Position numbers and translations under genes: made by a program
NCBI RefSeq assembly: GCF_913060805.1
Contig: NZ_CAJXTC010000019.1
Location: 41,603 to 105,602, forward strand
Length of the DNA: 64,000 bases
Direction of reading: 5' to 3'
DNA from: an uncultured Draconibacterium sp.
GTDB lineage: Bacteria > Bacteroidota > Bacteroidia > Bacteroidales > Prolixibacteraceae
In this document: in pieces, positions 11,150-21,762 of the stretch
Numbering within the stretch: the stretch's first letter is position 1
Layout of the letters: every line of letters begins with the position of its first letter
The notes under the pieces: generated by a model
Databases searched by the model: none
What the model was told of the DNA's origin: nothing
What the model saw: only the letters and a program-made list of their open reading frames with translations

Positions 11150-11899
11150 TTAGAAATTCAGCACACCCTTCAGGTTTTTATAACCTGTTTTGCTGACTTT
11201 CAATTTTGTTTTGTCGTGCAGAATAACAATGTACGATTCCTTCTCGTATTGCTGAATTTCCTCGATCTCGTCGACCTTTACAATGTAGCTGCGGTGAATA
11301 CGCACAAAGTTTTTCGGATTCAAGGCATTCTCGAAATACTTCATGGTTTTTTGTTTCATCCAGCGGCCTTCCGTAGTGTAAATCATTACATAATCGTCCA
11401 TAGATTCGATGTAACGCACAGCGTCAACCGGGGCGATATGAATTTTATGACGGTCCTTCACCACCACACGGTCGAGGTATTCATCTTTTGGAAAATCACT
11501 TACTTTCTCAGCCACATCCGACTCTTTTCCTTCGGTTTGAATGCGTTCCAGAACTTTCTGAATGGCCTCATCCAAACGATCTTTCGAGTAAGGTTTTAGC
11601 AGGTAATCGGCTGCGTTATAGTCAAAAGCTTTTAAAGCGTATTGGTCGTAAGCCGTTGCAAAAATTATCTGCGGTTTGTGTTCGAGTAACTCCAACAGCT
11701 CAAAACCGGTGATCTTTGGCATTTGAATATCGAGAAAAACCAGGTCAGGTTTTAAGTCGTTGATTTGTTTTACGCCCTCGAAACCGTTTTCGCATTCGGC
11801 AATCAGTTCAATCGCTTCGTTATCGGCCAGAAACGACTTCATCAGGTTACGAGCCAGTTCTTCGTCTTCAACTATAATTGTGCGCAATTTTTCAGTCAT
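11150..11899 (-). CDS. LytTR-family response regulator
   Basis: REC domain (IIVEDEELARN, LVFLDIQMPKITGFELL) plus C-terminal LytTR. Confidence 0.95.
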   Translation of the reverse strand: MTEKLRTIIVEDEELARNLMKSFLADNEAIELIAECENGFEGVKQINDLKPDLVFLDIQMPKITGFELLELLEHKPQIIFATAYDQYALKAFDYNAADYLLKPYSKDRLDEAIQKVLERIQTEGKESDVAEKVSDFPKDEYLDRVVVKDRHKIHIAPVDAVRYIESMDDYVMIYTTEGRWMKQKTMKYFENALNPKNFVRIHRSYIVKVDEIEEIQQYEKESYIVILHDKTKLKVSKTGYKNLKGVLNF

Positions 11900-11902
11900 G
11901 GT

Positions 11903-12952
11903 TTACAAATTTTGAGGAATGGTTAAAGTTACGGTAAATTCGTTTTGATTGTCTTGAATTTTCAGCAAATGCGGGTTTCCGTAGATCACCTGCAGGCGGT
12001 CGCGAATATTTCGCAATCCGATTCCTTCGCCCTTTTTGCTCAATACATCTTTATCGTAGGTGTTACTAATGGTCACCACCAGCTTATCATTATCGCAAGT
12101 ACAGTGAGTAATTACATCAATGGTTTCAGTAGCTTCATACACGCCGTATTTTATGGCATTTTCGTAAAGCGGCTGAAGTATCATATTCGGGATTTCAGCC
12201 TTTAAACAGCTTTCTTCCACGGCAAAAACCGGGTTCAGCTTTTTCCCAAAACGTACCTTTTCAATCTTCAGGTACAGTTTATTATTATCGATTTCCTGCT
12301 GAACCGTCACTTTTTCGCTTTGGTCGTGTTTTAGCGAATAACGCATCAGCTGCGACAGGTTGATCACCATTTCCTGAGCTTTGCCCGGGTCGGTCATTGT
12401 TAACGACGAAATGCTGTTCAAACTATTGAAAAGAAAGTGCGGATTGATCTGCGATTTTAAAGCATGCAACTCGGCCTCTTTTACCAGTGCTTTCAGCTTT
12501 GTTTCATTCTTAGTCTTTTCTTTAAACGCCAGGTAATAATTTACCGCATAAAAGAATGCCACATTAAAAGTATAAAGCAAGTACCCGTTATACAGGCCCG
12601 TAAATAAGTAATTGTTTTCTTCCTCTAATTGACTCGGATCAATGAGTTTGGCGATTACAGTACCGATATATAACCAGATTAAAACGATTATGGTAGCTGC
12701 AATTACATGGGCCAGAATTACACGCCCGATACTGTTATCTTCGAGGGTACTGAATTTGATGACGTACCAAATGGCAACTCCTAAAAATCCAAAAAGGATA
12801 ACATTGGCAAAGCGGTCGGTCAATGCGGTTAAGAAATCAGTTTCTCCTACCGATACAACTACCAAAACCAGTACAGCTGCCAGAACCAGCCAGAAAGCAA
12901 TATACGTAATGGCCAGCCGCGGAGTTTTTATAAAGGGATGCCTAAAATCCAT
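11903..12952 (-). CDS. LytS/YpdA-type sensor histidine kinase
   Basis: His-kinase box LKSQINPHFLFNSLNSISSL; HATPase GEGIGLRNIRDRL. Confidence 0.95.
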   Translation of the reverse strand: MDFRHPFIKTPRLAITYIAFWLVLAAVLVLVVVSVGETDFLTALTDRFANVILFGFLGVAIWYVIKFSTLEDNSIGRVILAHVIAATIIVLIWLYIGTVIAKLIDPSQLEEENNYLFTGLYNGYLLYTFNVAFFYAVNYYLAFKEKTKNETKLKALVKEAELHALKSQINPHFLFNSLNSISSLTMTDPGKAQEMVINLSQLMRYSLKHDQSEKVTVQQEIDNNKLYLKIEKVRFGKKLNPVFAVEESCLKAEIPNMILQPLYENAIKYGVYEATETIDVITHCTCDNDKLVVTISNTYDKDVLSKKGEGIGLRNIRDRLQVIYGNPHLLKIQDNQNEFTVTLTIPQNL

Positions 12953-12953
12953 T

Positions 12954-13676
12954 TTACAGGTATTTGATCTCTACGCCGCCAAAGGCAGCAAAACCTTTTA
13001 TCACCAGCGTTTTCGATGGATCGGGAACAATTTGATTTAGCGAAGCACCGCGTTTATCGGTATAACCGCCAAATATTGCTGTTACTTCATTTTTTACTGT
13101 CCAGTCGGGTGGCACTTTAAAACCACAACCGCCAAATAAAGCGAGTGTATCGATAACTGCGCCATTGGCCGAAAGTTTTGCCTGACGCAAGTCATATTCC
13201 GTTCCGCCAAATATAGAGGTGGTTTTTCCACCCATAAAATTCTGAGAATTTACGTACACTTCGCGGCCTCCAAAAATCACAAAGTCATCGAAATAGTCCT
13301 GCCCTTTTTGTTCTCCCGGATTAAAATTGGGTCCTTCAAAAGGGGTTTGTTTTCTGCTATGTGTTACCAGAATAGCTACACCGATACCGATAATTAATAC
13401 CGGCCAACCAATTCGTCGTAATTCATAAGGAATGTGTGCGACCTCGGGAATCAGAAAGAATCCTCCGATTACAATTAAAACTGTTCCTGTGGTTTTGTTC
13501 CCTCCGATTATGGAGAAGACCCCAATTCCGATGAGTAACATTTGCCACGAGATCAGAATATCGTTCCAAAATGATGGAATAAGATCGAGGCGCTCGAAAA
13601 TCCACAGTGCACCTACCACAATTAGAAATAAGCCCAAAAAGGCTCTTCTGTTTGTATTCTCCGGTTTATTATCCAT
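12954..13676 (-). CDS. LiaF/DUF5668-like membrane protein
   Basis: TMs plus C-terminal FGGxE beta repeats. Confidence 0.75.
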   Translation of the reverse strand: MDNKPENTNRRAFLGLFLIVVGALWIFERLDLIPSFWNDILISWQMLLIGIGVFSIIGGNKTTGTVLIVIGGFFLIPEVAHIPYELRRIGWPVLIIGIGVAILVTHSRKQTPFEGPNFNPGEQKGQDYFDDFVIFGGREVYVNSQNFMGGKTTSIFGGTEYDLRQAKLSANGAVIDTLALFGGCGFKVPPDWTVKNEVTAIFGGYTDKRGASLNQIVPDPSKTLVIKGFAAFGGVEIKYL

Positions 13677-13765
13677 GATAAAAGTTTTAACTGTCCTAAA
13701 ATATTGATTATCCTCTAAACACTGTCCATTTTTTTAGCGGATTTCATCTCTTCCTCTGTTACGCG

Positions 13766-14155
13766 CTAAAACAAACGCGCGATTAAACCAATCCCCAAAG
13801 CAATTAAAATTACCGGGAAAAGAAATACAATTGTCGCTCCTGAAAAGAAAATCAGTTTGGGCAACAAAAATAATCCTCCAATAATCAGCAGTACCAAACC
13901 GCCCGAACGTTTACCGGCCATTAATACTGCTCCGATAATGATAAGAATAACAGGCCATGAAAAGACAAAATGCCCAACGCCATGAAAAGCACTCCTTATA
14001 GGACTAAAAATAGCGTGAAAGTTTAAAAACGGGAAATCAAAAAAGAAACCGGTTTGTTTTAGTATCCATACCAAACCAATACCGATTAACACTAAAGCCA
14101 ATACTTCTTTTGAGTTTTCTTTCTTCTGCGTTCTTTCCTGTGGCACTTTTTCCAT
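13766..14155 (-). CDS. DUF5668-like small membrane protein
   Basis: 129 aa, hydrophobic, LALVLIGIGLVWILKQTGFF. Confidence 0.65.
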   Translation of the reverse strand: MEKVPQERTQKKENSKEVLALVLIGIGLVWILKQTGFFFDFPFLNFHAIFSPIRSAFHGVGHFVFSWPVILIIIGAVLMAGKRSGGLVLLIIGGLFLLPKLIFFSGATIVFLFPVILIALGIGLIARLF

Positions 14156-14923
14156 GATACTGTTTTTTGCATTTACACATCAAATGTAAAAATCGCAAGC
14201 CGGGCAAACAGTTTACATTCGGTTAACAAAGGTTATGAATCGGTAAATGGGTATATGTTGGTATTAACGGAAACGAGACTTTGCCGGGAGTTTGCTGCTG
14301 AAATACTATCTCGAAGTTTAAAACACTCGTGATTGCCGGGAATTACCAACAGAAATGGAAGTGGGGAATGTTGACAACATTTCATTGAAATTATCAGCAT
14401 ATGAGGCGCATAGAACGACCGTTCTTTGAATAGCTAATTGATTGCGCCTTTGACATTTTTTTCATAACCTCGGGTTTCACCCAAGGTTAATCATATTTTA
14501 TCCCTTCGGGATTTGGAGCAGAATTATAACGTTAAGACGAGCTAACTGAACAGCGACGTTTGAATCCAAAGCTTTTTATGGCGCTGAAAGCGTCGAAAGT
14601 GAATAACCCGGTGCGTAGCGCCGGGATGAAACCGAAGGAAAATCGTCCGGCGAAAGAAGTCGATCGAAGCCAAGTGGTTTTTCCGGACGAAATTTAAATG
14701 GCAATACTCATAAGAATTTGGAGGACGTTCATAAAAAACATTCATGATTTATAGAATCATCAAAAGGAATGAAAGGATATCAATATTGTTTCACCCAAAG
14801 ATATAGAATCTGTTTTGCGTGCTTTGCGAAAACTTAGTGATCTCTGCGTGAACTTTTTTGTATTGATCAAAGTGACTTTCATAAAAAAAGGTTGTTCCCG
14901 ATACGAAAACAACCTTTTGGCTT

Positions 14924-16627
14924 TTATTTTTTTTGTGCTTTTGCCCACGAATCACGCAAGGGAACCGTTCGGTTAAACACCGGTAGTTCGGGCGTTGAAT
15001 CCGGATCCAGGTTAAAATACCCGGTTCGCTCAAACTGAAAATGATCAAGCGCTTTGGCCGTTTTTACAAATGGCTCCAGGTAACAGTTATCCAGTACTTT
15101 TAACGAGTCTGGATTCATAAACTCTTTAAAGTCTACATCCTTGTGTGCATCCGGCTCTTCATCGGTAAACAAACGATCGTACAGGCGCACTTCTGATTTA
15201 ACAGCATGTTTTGCCGACAACCAGTGTACCACACCTTTTACTTTTCGGCCATCAGAAGATTTTCCTCCTTTTGACTCCGGATCGTAAGTACAATGCAGCT
15301 CAACAATTTTACCGTTTTCGTCTTTAATAACTTCGTTACATTTTATCAGGTAACCGTAACGTAAACGAACCTCGCGGTCGGGCCCCAAACGGAAGAACTT
15401 ACGTGGCGGATCTTCCATAAAGTCGCTTTGCTCGATGTAAACCTCGCGCGAGAATGGTACATCTCTACGCCCCATCGACTCATCTTCAGGGTTGTTTACG
15501 GCACTTAATATTTCTTCTTTATCCTCAGGATAATTGGTAATTACCACTTTTAGCGGATCGAGCACGCCCATTACACGTTGTGCAATTTTGTTCAGGTGAT
15601 CGCGCACGCTGAATTCCAGCAATGACACATCGGTCATTCCATCTACTTTGGTTACGCCAATTTTATCCGAGAAATTACGGATCGATTCAGGCGTGTAACC
15701 ACGTCGGCGTAAACCCGAAATAGTTGGCATCCGCGGATCATCCCAACCACGAACGTGATTGTCTTTCACCAATTCGAGCAATTTACGCTTACTCATTACG
15801 GTGTATGTAAGATTTAAACGCGAAAACTCGATCTGGCGCGGACGGTAATCCGAATCCATCAATTGCGTAATAAACCAATCGTATAACGGACGGTGCACCT
15901 CAAACTCCAGCGTACAAATGGAATGTGTAATTCCTTCCCAGTAGTCGCACTGACCATGGGCAAAATCATACATCGGATACACACACCAGCTATTTCCAGT
16001 GCGGTGATGTTCGGCTTTCATAATCCGGTAAATAATCGGATCGCGCATGTGCATATTCGGCGATGCCATATCTATTTTTGCACGCAGCACTTTTTCTCCC
16101 TCGTTAAATTCGCCCATAGTCATTCGCTCAAACAAATCGAGGTTGGTTTGTACCGAACGATTTCTGAACGGACTTTCAGTACCGGGTTTTTGCGGCGTTC
16201 CTTTTTGCTCGCTTATGGTTTCAGCATTCTGATCGTCGACATAAGCTTTGCCTTCTTCAATCAACTTAACGGCAAAAGCATGTAGTTTTGGGAAATTATC
16301 GGACGCGTAAAACAAACGATCCTCCCAGTCGAAACCAAGCCAACGCACATCTTCCATAATCGATTCAACATATTCTGTCTCCTCTTTTGATGGGTTTGTA
16401 TCGTCGAAACGAAGGTTTGTTTTACCACCATATTTTTGTGCCAATCCGAAATTTAAACAGATTGATTTAGCGTGTCCAATGTGCAAATAACCATTTGGCT
16501 CGGGGGGAAAGCGTGTATGCACACGTTTATCATTTTTTCCTGCGGCCAAATCGGCGTCGATTTGTGCATGAATGAAGTTAGCCTTTTTCGGCGCTTCAGC
16601 ATTTGTGTTGGTATTTTTTTCTGCCAT
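14924..16627 (-). CDS. glnS: Glutamine--tRNA ligase
   Basis: [34 protein letters not shown]; full-length GlnRS. Confidence 0.98.
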   Translation of the reverse strand: MAEKNTNTNAEAPKKANFIHAQIDADLAAGKNDKRVHTRFPPEPNGYLHIGHAKSICLNFGLAQKYGGKTNLRFDDTNPSKEETEYVESIMEDVRWLGFDWEDRLFYASDNFPKLHAFAVKLIEEGKAYVDDQNAETISEQKGTPQKPGTESPFRNRSVQTNLDLFERMTMGEFNEGEKVLRAKIDMASPNMHMRDPIIYRIMKAEHHRTGNSWCVYPMYDFAHGQCDYWEGITHSICTLEFEVHRPLYDWFITQLMDSDYRPRQIEFSRLNLTYTVMSKRKLLELVKDNHVRGWDDPRMPTISGLRRRGYTPESIRNFSDKIGVTKVDGMTDVSLLEFSVRDHLNKIAQRVMGVLDPLKVVITNYPEDKEEILSAVNNPEDESMGRRDVPFSREVYIEQSDFMEDPPRKFFRLGPDREVRLRYGYLIKCNEVIKDENGKIVELHCTYDPESKGGKSSDGRKVKGVVHWLSAKHAVKSEVRLYDRLFTDEEPDAHKDVDFKEFMNPDSLKVLDNCYLEPFVKTAKALDHFQFERTGYFNLDPDSTPELPVFNRTVPLRDSWAKAQKK

Positions 16628-16737
16628 TTTCTTGAATTATCCCCTATTGAATAAGACCACAAAATTAAAAAATGATTTGTGAGTACACTTAACACCTGTT
16701 CAAATTATTACTTTTGTTGCAATAATATTAATTCGGA

Positions 16738-17088
16738 ATGGGAGTAATTGAGATAGAGGGAATGAAATTTTATGCCTACCACGGGCATTTTGCGGCCGAA
16801 CAAATTGTTGGCAACCACTTTGAAGTTTACCTGAGACTGGAAACGAACTGCGATGCTGCAGGCCAAAGCGACAATCTGGATGATGCGCTGAATTACCAGG
16901 CGGTGTACGAAACTGTAAAAGAGGTGATGCAAACAAAATCGGCCTTACTTGAAAATGTAAGCAAACGAATTTTAGATACCCTTTACAACCGCTTCCCTGC
17001 AATTGATAAAGCCCGCGTTAAAATCTCGAAAATGAATCCACCAATGGGAGGCGAAATCGAACGGGTAAGCGTTACGCTGGAGCGATAG
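16738..17088 (+). CDS. folB: Dihydroneopterin aldolase
   Basis: IEGMKFYAYHGHFAAEQIVGNHFEVYL...KMNPPMGGEIERVSV. Confidence 0.95.
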   Translation: MGVIEIEGMKFYAYHGHFAAEQIVGNHFEVYLRLETNCDAAGQSDNLDDALNYQAVYETVKEVMQTKSALLENVSKRILDTLYNRFPAIDKARVKISKMNPPMGGEIERVSVTLER

Positions 17089-17140
17089 TTTGTGGTCGCA
17101 GCTTACAGCTCGTCATCCTGAGCGAAGTCGAAGGATGGAC

Positions 17141-17199
17141 TGAAAGGCTGAAGGATTGAAAGGCTGAAGGATTGAAGGATTGAAAAACTGAAGGACTGG
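17141..17199 (+). repeat. Short tandem repeat (TGAAAGGCTGAAGGAT-like units)
   Basis: tgaaaggctgaaggat x2, then tgaaggat and tgaaaaactgaaggac. Confidence 0.75.
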
Positions 17200-17580
17200 T
17201 GTCTTGAATGAAATAATGCTTTAATGCAGAAATGCTTTAATCAAAGAAACTCGAAGCTAGTAGCTCGCGACTCGAAGCTAACATAACCACATGTTATTAA
17301 ATATTTAATCCCCAGCGCAATACTGACAATTATCAAATTATTCGAACTTCTTTTTCGTATTTTCGAAAAAAATAATTCAACCTTATACTCATGTTTTATA
17401 GTTCGAATAATTTAAACGAAGGGAAGTGCCGAAAATCGTGCGCTACAGAGAAGAAGCGAGAGCTTCATGAGGGAAATAATCCAAAATCGACAGACGCCGG
17501 TTGGCAGCTAGGTGCCAGCGACTTGCATGTAAATGCAAACTGGCAAAATCGCAGAAAATAATACGATTTTATTTTTTGTG

Positions 17581-17610
17581 TTGCGAGAACTGCAAAATTT
17601 TATATTTTTG
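17581..17610 (+). promoter_or_regulatory. Bacteroidota-type promoter for tRNA-Cys
   Basis: TTG (17581-17583), 19-nt spacer, TATTTTTG (17603-17610), matching TTTG-N19-TAnnTTTG. Confidence 0.6.
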
Positions 17611-17628
17611 CAGTCCGAAAACGTACAA

Positions 17629-17699
17629 GGTTCCTTGGCCGAGTGGCTAGGCAGCGGTCTGCAAAACCGTGTACGGCGGTTCGACTCCGCCAGGAACCT
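17629..17699 (+). tRNA. tRNA-Cys (GCA)
   Basis: Acceptor stem GGTTCCT/AGGAACC, anticodon loop CTGCAAA (GCA), T arm GGCGGTTCGACTCCGCC. Confidence 0.95.
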
Positions 17700-17701
17700 C
17701 A
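17688..17701 (+). repeat. attL direct repeat
   Basis: CGCCAGGAACCTCA, 3' end of tRNA-Cys. Confidence 0.85.
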
Positions 17702-17722
17702 TCGCAGAAATGCAATGAACTC

Positions 17723-17751
17723 AAAAAGAGAATCTTAACGATTCTCTTTTT
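17723..17751 (+). terminator. Rho-independent terminator downstream of tRNA-Cys
   Basis: AAAAAGAGAATC-ttaac-GATTCTCTTTTTT. Confidence 0.75.
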
Positions 17752-17757
17752 TATTTT

Positions 17758-17781
17758 GGGCGACCTTTGGGCGACATAAAT
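17758..17781 (+). repeat. Left arm-type repeat, candidate integrase or Xis site
   Basis: GGGCGACCTTTGGGCGACATAAAT; 21/24 identical to 39111-39134. Confidence 0.6.
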
Positions 17782-17974
17782 ATTTCAAGGAGTTTTATAT
17801 TGATTAATTACTTGTAAACTTGAAATGATTTCTGACGCAGAAAAACACGATTTTATCAGCTGAAGAATTGAAATAAAATTGAATTCTGACATCTATCTAT
17901 ACAGACAGAATAATTCGGCTTAATAAACTTGATGGATTTTAATCATTTCCTTCAATCTCCAAAGGAATGTAAAA

Positions 17975-19753
17975 TTACAACCAGGGAAAGATATTAAATG
18001 CAATATCAAAGATTAGGGCTGTAGAGACAACAATTATAACGATGATCCAAATGTGTATTTTACTTGCTTTAAAAGAACTATGATCTCGAGTAATTAACCA
18101 TATTGCTAAAACAAAGAGGACTAAGGAATAAGAAAATACTAAAGAAAAAGTTGAGGCCTGTTCTAACGAAGGCGTATTTTTAAAAATACTTATTTCTCCG
18201 GCAGCAAATAAGACAACAGCTGAAAAGATCCCCAAAATCTCAACTTGTTTACGATCACTCGACATTACATCATGCCTAATCTTTTCAATTGTTTTTCTCT
18301 CCCTGTTCAGGCTTTTATAAATGGACAAATGACTTTTTATATCTTCTATATCCCTTTTAAGGAAATTACAATCATTTAAAACTTTGTTATAATTAATTGG
18401 CAAAACAAAACTACTTGCAAGAAAGATATTTATCGATTCATCCCTATAAGAAATCTGTTTTGTACTTGAGTCTTTATCCAAAATATATCTTTGAAAATCC
18501 ACATCTTTACACCATTCAAACTTAACGAATAGCAATTTCAGTATTTCGTCAAAAACTGATATTCTATTTTCAATCAATACCTCATTAAAATTTTCGGCAT
18601 CCAAGAGTTGTTTCGTCGCTAAAGTATATTTTTTAAGAAATCTTGAATAGGGGAAATAATTGTGAACGTTTGTATCGTCTTGAATTGTTTTTATTCTATC
18701 CAACTCTTTTATAACATTATCCCAAGAATCATCGTTCTGTAATCCAAAGCTAAACCGATTATTCAACAAGAAATTTAGAGCCAGTTCTCTTGTACGTTTC
18801 TCGTATCCAGAAAAATGGATTCCACTATTGTTAAACTGATCCTCATACTGAGCGACAAGGTTATCTATTTGAATATGATTTTTATTATTATCCTTATAAT
18901 GACGAATCAAATAGTAAATATCGGCCAAAGAATAAGGTTTATTTTCTTCCCTTTGGTTTTCTAAGGACTGAACTCTTTTCTCCGTTTCTTTCCTTGTTGT
19001 ATTTCGAAAAAAGTTTTCTTCCCAAAAACCTTCATAATATTTAACTTCATATCGAAAATTATCTATTTCTCGATCTTGAAAGTCAAACGTATAGAAATAA
19101 CTCTTGGTATCCTCCCCAATTTTTTCAGAGATCTTTGATATAAGAAACCTGCACTTATCCATTAACAAGTCCTTATAATAAGTATCCGTATCCTTTTGCA
19201 GTGATACATAAGTCACGATTAGATCATTAAGAATATCAGTCTTTACAGATATTAAATGATCATATCCTGCAATCTCGCAATTCGCTTCAAAAAATTCCGC
19301 TTCATGGCGAATGCCAAAGTCATTATAATCTAACATTATTGCCTTCCCATAAAGCTGAAATCCACTCATGATGGACTTCTCTCCATTAATCACATTACTT
19401 CGCAGTACCTTACACAAATTCTTAAGATGTTGAATAGAATGATTTTGAAAAGGAAGAATAAAAGAATGTAAAAAATGATCTATATCCTCCTCTTCGGCTT
19501 CAGAACTGTACACTCCATTGAGTATTCTATCAACAATAGGATCAATTTTGCTCTTTATGATCTCTTCTGTTTCAGCAAGATTTACGTACTCCCCTGATAA
19601 TATTATAAGATTAAGCTGTTTGTAGATTTGCTTAACTGCATCCGTCATTGTATCGAAATACTGGGTCTTATCAGATACAAACTCATCAAAGTCCCAACTT
19701 TCGGGAAAAATATCATTCAGCCTGGTTATTAGCGCATTAAGAGGCATATTCAC
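17975..19753 (-). CDS. Large protein with C-terminal TM helices, candidate toxin/effector
   Basis: 592 aa; hydrophobic segments near the C-terminus (GIFSAVVLFAAGEISIF, FSLVFSYSLVLFVLAIWLI, HIWIIVIIVVSTALIF); overlaps upstream gene by 17 bp. Confidence 0.6.
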   Translation of the reverse strand: MNMPLNALITRLNDIFPESWDFDEFVSDKTQYFDTMTDAVKQIYKQLNLIILSGEYVNLAETEEIIKSKIDPIVDRILNGVYSSEAEEEDIDHFLHSFILPFQNHSIQHLKNLCKVLRSNVINGEKSIMSGFQLYGKAIMLDYNDFGIRHEAEFFEANCEIAGYDHLISVKTDILNDLIVTYVSLQKDTDTYYKDLLMDKCRFLISKISEKIGEDTKSYFYTFDFQDREIDNFRYEVKYYEGFWEENFFRNTTRKETEKRVQSLENQREENKPYSLADIYYLIRHYKDNNKNHIQIDNLVAQYEDQFNNSGIHFSGYEKRTRELALNFLLNNRFSFGLQNDDSWDNVIKELDRIKTIQDDTNVHNYFPYSRFLKKYTLATKQLLDAENFNEVLIENRISVFDEILKLLFVKFEWCKDVDFQRYILDKDSSTKQISYRDESINIFLASSFVLPINYNKVLNDCNFLKRDIEDIKSHLSIYKSLNRERKTIEKIRHDVMSSDRKQVEILGIFSAVVLFAAGEISIFKNTPSLEQASTFSLVFSYSLVLFVLAIWLITRDHSSFKASKIHIWIIVIIVVSTALIFDIAFNIFPWL

Positions 19754-20291
19754 GAGAAGAATGCGAAAGAAGCAAATCTAAAGATTCGACCTCTATTAAA
19801 TTATCTGGTATTTTAAAAGAATTCTTATGTAAATGCTTAGCAAAGCTATAAGCTCTTTGCCAACTATCAAAAGTGTGACTTAAATTTACTAATTCAAAAG
19901 CAGATGCTCCAATCAAATCAAAATTTAATTCTTTGAGTATCCTTATCGACTCCTTAATCTTATTCTCTGTCTCAGGAGAATCAAGTTCGTTTATGAACGG
20001 ATTCTTGATTGACAATGAGTCTTTACCAAGCCTATAATATTTCAGTTCGGATATTGAGTTATAAACATCACTCTCAACTGGCCCAAAAGGCAATGCATAA
20101 AAGTTGTTGAAAACTTCAAGTAGATTTGTACTTTCATCCTTCGCAGAGACTGTACAAACAAAGAAGTGAATCTTAAACACTTTCAATCTACTAAGGTTAT
20201 TATTCTCGAAGGAACCAAAGGCTTCAATGTACCAATTTTCGAGCTGTTTGAGCAGAAATTCAAAAGCTGCTAATTTGTCTGAGTACGCCAT
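19737..20291 (-). CDS. Panacea/DUF4065 (SocA-like) domain protein, candidate antitoxin
   Basis: NFYALPFGPVESDVYNSI and FELVNLSHTFDSWQRAYSFA resemble the Panacea GP-V/Y and L-H-W-A motifs. Confidence 0.5.
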   Translation of the reverse strand: MAYSDKLAAFEFLLKQLENWYIEAFGSFENNNLSRLKVFKIHFFVCTVSAKDESTNLLEVFNNFYALPFGPVESDVYNSISELKYYRLGKDSLSIKNPFINELDSPETENKIKESIRILKELNFDLIGASAFELVNLSHTFDSWQRAYSFAKHLHKNSFKIPDNLIEVESLDLLLSHSSREYAS

Positions 20292-20409
20292 TATTGATTG
20301 ATTTGTCTTAAAGTTAGCGAAAATAGAATAAAATTAAAAGCGATATACATTCTTTGACTAATTATTTTTGTTAGTAAATAACCATTCTATTGGTGTGCTG
20401 TGTTGCAAC

Positions 20410-20840
20410 AGAACGATATTCTCATTACTATCGTTTTATCTAAGTCTTATTTCCATTGCTGTTTATGTAATATTACCACCTCTTGGACCAGTATAAATCG
20501 TTCTTCCTCCGGAATACGAAGATTTCCTGTAGGACTAACTGGGTTGGGTTGTTGTAGTGCGACCTCCAATTTGATTTTGATGAACATAGCAATACCCGTT
20601 GGCATTCAAAGTTTTGATTTTACACCGTACTCCTCTGTCTTGGTTGTACCTCAATGTTTGGCTATATTTTTTCTTTTCTCTCCTTTTTTGCCAATTCAAC
20701 ATCGTACATTTCATCAGAACAACGTTCTCTATTTAACTCATTGTCATTTTTCTGAATTATTTCATCAATCCAACACCAGCTGCCGGAATTGCAACAAAAG
20801 TACCTACTGCCGGAATCCAAAACCTATTCATACAATCTAA
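20410..20840 (-). pseudogene. Degraded gene remnant (C...GYCxxH and YTGPRGG / INSNGNK motifs)
   Basis: Minus strand reads CKIKTLNANGYCYVHQNQIGGRTTTTQPS*, then SSYSGGRTIYTGPRGGNIT*, and in a shifted frame YYINSNGNKT*. Confidence 0.5.
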
Positions 20841-21576
20841 CTTCATCTTTCACTTTTCTTATTAATTCATCAAATTCCATAAAAGCAGAAGCCAGTTCCA
20901 ATGCAATTAATCCAATACTATATTCTGGGTCTTCTGCTTCTCCTATTCTGAACTGCTCCTCCCATAGCTTGACACCCTTCGTTGTATTGAACATGTTAAT
21001 GTTACGAGATTCTATCTTTTTTAAAATCTCAATGATTCCGATTGTAAGATACTTATCAAAAAACTTAAAATGTTCGCTGCTCTGATATGTCAGTTGATTA
21101 AAAATATCACTAAGTCCGTTTAAAATGGACTCAACTGATGATTCTCTATCAATATCCAACTGCTCAATAGTCCCATCAACTTGTTCCTCAAGCTTTCCCT
21201 TGAGACTTTCCTTCAACTCATTTTCATTTAAATGGAATACAATTTCATAATCAGTTGGTTTATACCCTAAATACCACAAAATCGTCTCTTTAGCGGTTTC
21301 TACCTTTTCGACATAGTATTCCAAGGTTGGATTAAATAGAATTCGATCCCTGAGCCTGGGAAATTCGTAAGTAAGCAGATAAAATGGATAGCCGGTAATA
21401 ATGCCAGCCGCAAAAGTTGCATAAACCTGCCCAAGCACAACAATGATTTTATAATTAGACTCAACATCTAATAAAATAAGTTTGTACGCGAAAAGCCAGC
21501 TAAGATGGAAAAGAAATAAACTAAAAATCGTTTTATTTTTATTACGCCAATAAAGTGTAATCTTCATTAGATTCAT
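20824..21576 (-). CDS. Hypothetical membrane protein
   Basis: 250 aa; two N-terminal TMs (IFSLFLFHLSWLFAYKLIL, IIVVLGQVYATFAAGIITGYPFYLL). Confidence 0.55.
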   Translation of the reverse strand: MNLMKITLYWRNKNKTIFSLFLFHLSWLFAYKLILLDVESNYKIIVVLGQVYATFAAGIITGYPFYLLTYEFPRLRDRILFNPTLEYYVEKVETAKETILWYLGYKPTDYEIVFHLNENELKESLKGKLEEQVDGTIEQLDIDRESSVESILNGLSDIFNQLTYQSSEHFKFFDKYLTIGIIEILKKIESRNINMFNTTKGVKLWEEQFRIGEAEDPEYSIGLIALELASAFMEFDELIRKVKDEVRLYE

Positions 21577-21762
21577 TTTTTATGATAATTCCTCTTTGAG
21601 TTTGGTTGCAAATACTACCAAACGCTCATTCAAAATATCAAAAATATTAAATATTGAACACTTCTTAGTCGCATACCTGCTTGTCGGATACTTGAATTCA
21701 GCAGCCTTGATGATATACATCTGTTTTTAGGGACCATCACGATATTAACAGGCATTAGCAAA

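Noticed and set aside
17141-17199. CRISPR array
   Set aside because: Units are 8-16 bp with no unique spacers and no cas genes nearby.
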